From the NCBI RefSeq assembly GCF_913777625.1, contig NZ_CAJYTI010000026.1:62001-126000 (forward strand): 64,000 bases of DNA, in the 5' to 3' direction. The stretch's first letter is position 1. Each line of letters begins with the position of its first letter. Shown piece by piece: positions 61,968 to 64,000 of this stretch. Source of the stretch: an uncultured Sphingomonas sp. (lineage in GTDB: Bacteria > Pseudomonadota > Alphaproteobacteria > Sphingomonadales > Sphingomonadaceae). A program made the position numbers and the translations under genes. Below the pieces are notes generated by a model. That model ran no database searches and was not told the DNA's origin. It saw nothing but the letters and a program-made list of their open reading frames with translations.

Positions 61968-63311
61968 CTAGCCGGCAATCGCCAGGCGTACCCGCACGCG
62001 CAGGCCCGGCCGGGCATCGTCCAGCGTGAGCGTGCCGCGGTGCAGCCGTGCGATCGCCACTGCGAGCGGCAGGCCCAGTCCGTGGCCGCGCGTGTGCCGG
62101 CTCGCCTCCAGCCGACCGAACCGGCGCAGCGCATGGTCGCGCTCGGCGGCGGGGATGCCGGGACCGTTGTCCGCCACCTCGAGGAGCGCCGTGTCCCCCT
62201 CCGCCCGCACCGACAGTCGGATCATCGTGCCGGGCGGGGTGTGGGTGACGGCGTTCTCGATCAGGTTCACGACGAGCTGGGTCAGCAAGCGGGGGTCGCC
62301 TTCCACTCGGACGCCCGGCGGCGTCTCGGCCTCGAAGTCCCGGCCGCTTTCGGTGACCAGCAATTGCAGGCCTTCGCCGACATCGGCAGCCAGCGCTGCC
62401 AGGTCGACCGGCTCGAACCCTGCGCGGCGGTCGCCGCCTTCGATCTCGGAGATGCGGAGAATCGCCGCGAAGATGGCGAGGATCTCCTCGCTCTCGGCGA
62501 CGGCAGCTGCCAGTTCCTCGCGCACCGGCGCGGCCTCGGGTGCGTCGGCGAGGGCGGCCAGCCGGCCGTGTAGCCGGGCGAGCGGGGTGCGCAGATCATG
62601 GGCGATGTCGTTCGAGATGCTCCGCATGCCGGTCATCAGATCGCCGATCCGATCGAGCATGCGATTGAAGGTGAGGGCGAGCCCGCCGAAAACGCTGGTC
62701 TCGCGGTTGACCGGCACGCGCGCGCGCAGATCGCCCTCGATGATCGCCTCGGCCGCGCCGCCGATCGCCGCGATGTTCATGCGGATCGCCCGGATCAGCG
62801 CCAGCGAGCCGATCAGCAGCAGCGCCATCACCGTGCCGAAACCGATCGCCAGGATGTGCAGCCGGTTGCCGTCGTGCAGGTCGAGCGGCTCGCTTTCGGC
62901 AACGATGGCGAGCGTCGCGCCGCCGGGCAGTCGGCTCGCCCATACGCGGCCGCGCGACAGCCCCGGGATCCCGGCATCGCGGCCGATCGTGGAGGTGCCG
63001 AGCGGCAGCGGCATCGCCGGCGTGATGTTGCCGGCGACCACCGCGCCGCGCGCGTCCCGCAGGAGAAAGCCGATATCGGCGGTCTCGCGGTCGCTTCGCT
63101 CGCGGTCGATGCGGCGGGCGATCTCGGGGAGCGTGGCATTGCCCTGCAGCAGCTCGCGCGCCTCGCCGTGGAGGCGAAGGTCGACCTGGCGATCGATCGC
63201 GTCGAGCAGCGCGAGATAGACGCCGGCACCGGCGAGCGCGGTCGCCGCCGACAGGCCCAGCGCGAAGCCGATGGCGATCCGGCCCAGCGAACGGATGCGC
63301 CGCGTGGGCAC
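61968..63311 (-). CDS. Sensor histidine kinase, OmpR-type partner (EnvZ/QseC-like)
   Basis: 447 aa, starting at GTG (63311). Two TM helices (about 10-32 and 150-170) flank a periplasmic sensor domain; then HAMP, H-box SNDIAHDLRTPLARLHGRL with the phosphorylated His, N-box LIENAVTHTPPG, G1 DNGPGIP, and G2 HGLGLPLAVA. The ligand is unknown. Only 3 bp separate it from the response-regulator stop, so they are one operon. QseC-like kinases of this kind often respond to envelope stress or metals, but nothing here fixes that. Confidence 0.93.
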   Translation of the reverse strand: MPTRRIRSLGRIAIGFALGLSAATALAGAGVYLALLDAIDRQVDLRLHGEARELLQGNATLPEIARRIDRERSDRETADIGFLLRDARGAVVAGNITPAMPLPLGTSTIGRDAGIPGLSRGRVWASRLPGGATLAIVAESEPLDLHDGNRLHILAIGFGTVMALLLIGSLALIRAIRMNIAAIGGAAEAIIEGDLRARVPVNRETSVFGGLALTFNRMLDRIGDLMTGMRSISNDIAHDLRTPLARLHGRLAALADAPEAAPVREELAAAVAESEEILAIFAAILRISEIEGGDRRAGFEPVDLAALAADVGEGLQLLVTESGRDFEAETPPGVRVEGDPRLLTQLVVNLIENAVTHTPPGTMIRLSVRAEGDTALLEVADNGPGIPAAERDHALRRFGRLEASRHTRGHGLGLPLAVAIARLHRGTLTLDDARPGLRVRVRLAIAG

Positions 63312-63314
63312 CGG

Positions 63315-64000
63315 TCAGGCGCGGAACATGTAGCCGACGCCGCGTACGGTGACGATCGGATCGGGCAGGCCGGGCATGTCCAGCCGCTGGCGCAGCTTGA
63401 GGATATGGACGTCGACGATGTTGGTCGCGGGCACGAAATCATAGCCCCAGACGCGTTCGATCAGCATCTTGCGCGAGAGCACGCTGCCGGCCTCGCGGAC
63501 CAGCTCGGCGAGCAGCTTGAGTTCGGTCTTCTGCAGCTCGATCGGCTTGCCGGCGCGGGTGACGCGGTGGCGCAGTACGCTCACCGTCACGTCGCCGGCG
63601 GTCAGCGTCGCATTGTCGGCCGCCGGGGCGGTCCGCCGGCGCAGCACCGCGCGGATGCGGGCGTTGAGCTCGTCGATCTCGAACGGCTTGACGATATAGT
63701 CGTCGGCGCCGGCGTCGAGCCCTTCGACGCGCTCGTTGGTGAGGCCCAGCGCGGTGAGCAGGATCACCGGCGTCTCGATGCCTTCGGCGCGGATGCGGCG
63801 CAGTACTTCGACTCCCTCGATCACCGGCAGCATGCGATCGAGCAGCACGACGTCGTAGCGCGCTTCGGCCAGCGCGGTGATCGCGGCGCGCCCGTCGCCG
63901 ACGGCGGTAACGTCGTAGCCGAGCCCGCCAAGTTGCCGGACGAGCAGCGCGCTCAGCTGGGCATCGTCTTCGACGACCAGGGCGCGCAGGGCGGACGGAG
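63315..64000 (-). CDS. Response regulator, OmpR/PhoB family (5' end outside window)
   Basis: The receiver domain is visible from LRALVVEDDAQLSALL at the window edge through VVLLDRMLPVIEGVEVL (phosphoacceptor Asp) and VILLTALGLTN, ADDYIVKPFEIDEL (Lys). The C-terminal winged HTH (LTAGDVTVSVLRHRVTRAGKPIELQKTELKLLAEL ... LSRKMLIERVWGYDFVPATNIVDVHILKLRQRL) is complete. At least 228 aa; the first codons lie beyond base 64000. Pairs with the kinase downstream. Confidence 0.93.
   Translation of the reverse strand, partial: PSALRALVVEDDAQLSALLVRQLGGLGYDVTAVGDGRAAITALAEARYDVVLLDRMLPVIEGVEVLRRIRAEGIETPVILLTALGLTNERVEGLDAGADDYIVKPFEIDELNARIRAVLRRRTAPAADNATLTAGDVTVSVLRHRVTRAGKPIELQKTELKLLAELVREAGSVLSRKMLIERVWGYDFVPATNIVDVHILKLRQRLDMPGLPDPIVTVRGVGYMFRA

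Overview
The window is high-GC DNA from an alphaproteobacterium, most likely a Sphingomonas or close relative. This rests on the family-level look of infC and thrS, the many TonB/RND/tryptophan-halogenase genes, short ATGA overlaps between genes, and five copies of a REP-like palindrome with CATCCC(C/G)GCGAA arms. I ran no search, so family names come from motifs and remembered relatives.

Layout. 1-13.8 kb is core chromosome: the 5' part of infC (apparently starting at AUA), an outer-membrane-type protein, thrS, a VOC protein, a peptidoglycan-recycling pair (ldcA and mpl, divergent), a small XRE-regulated membrane-protein operon with a 13-bp-arm palindrome, an RlmI-like methyltransferase coupled to thrC, and an aldo-keto reductase coupled to a GreA/B-domain protein. 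13.8-20.4 kb is a tripartite RND efflux operon with a divergent TetR gene and a near-perfect palindromic operator between them. 20.4-23.2 kb is lutABC (lactate oxidation).

23.9-43.0 kb reads as one sugar locus: a FucP-type permease, L-fuconate dehydratase, an SDR dehydrogenase and an IclR regulator; two tandem flavin tryptophan-halogenase-like genes; a TonB receptor; an SGNH esterase and a second alpha/beta esterase; then GH35, GH31-PA14 and GH29. The enzymes match, bond by bond, the acetylated fucosyl-galactosyl-xylosyl side chain of xyloglucan. A 17-21 bp motif recurs in the three divergent or leader regions of this locus, and LacI-type palindromes sit in two of them, which suggests one regulon.

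43.2-48.3 kb returns to housekeeping: tRNA-Thr(GGT), a prolyl aminopeptidase, a glycine-zipper protein, a TonB protein, a DUF2171-like hydrophilic protein and tRNA-Ala(CGC).

48,320-61,941 is a 13.6-kb integrative element in the 3' end of tRNA-Ala(CGC), bounded by a 31-bp direct repeat. It carries a tyrosine integrase, a serine recombinase, small HTH proteins, a block on the minus strand that includes a 739-aa podovirus ejection-protein-like gene but no recognisable capsid, portal, terminase or tail gene, and defence-like cargo at both ends (two proteins with HEPN-like R-x4-H motifs and an OLD-family ATPase/TOPRIM nuclease). It could be a phage satellite or a decayed prophage and is the least explained part of the window. 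After attR the chromosome resumes with an OmpR-type two-component pair cut off by the window end.
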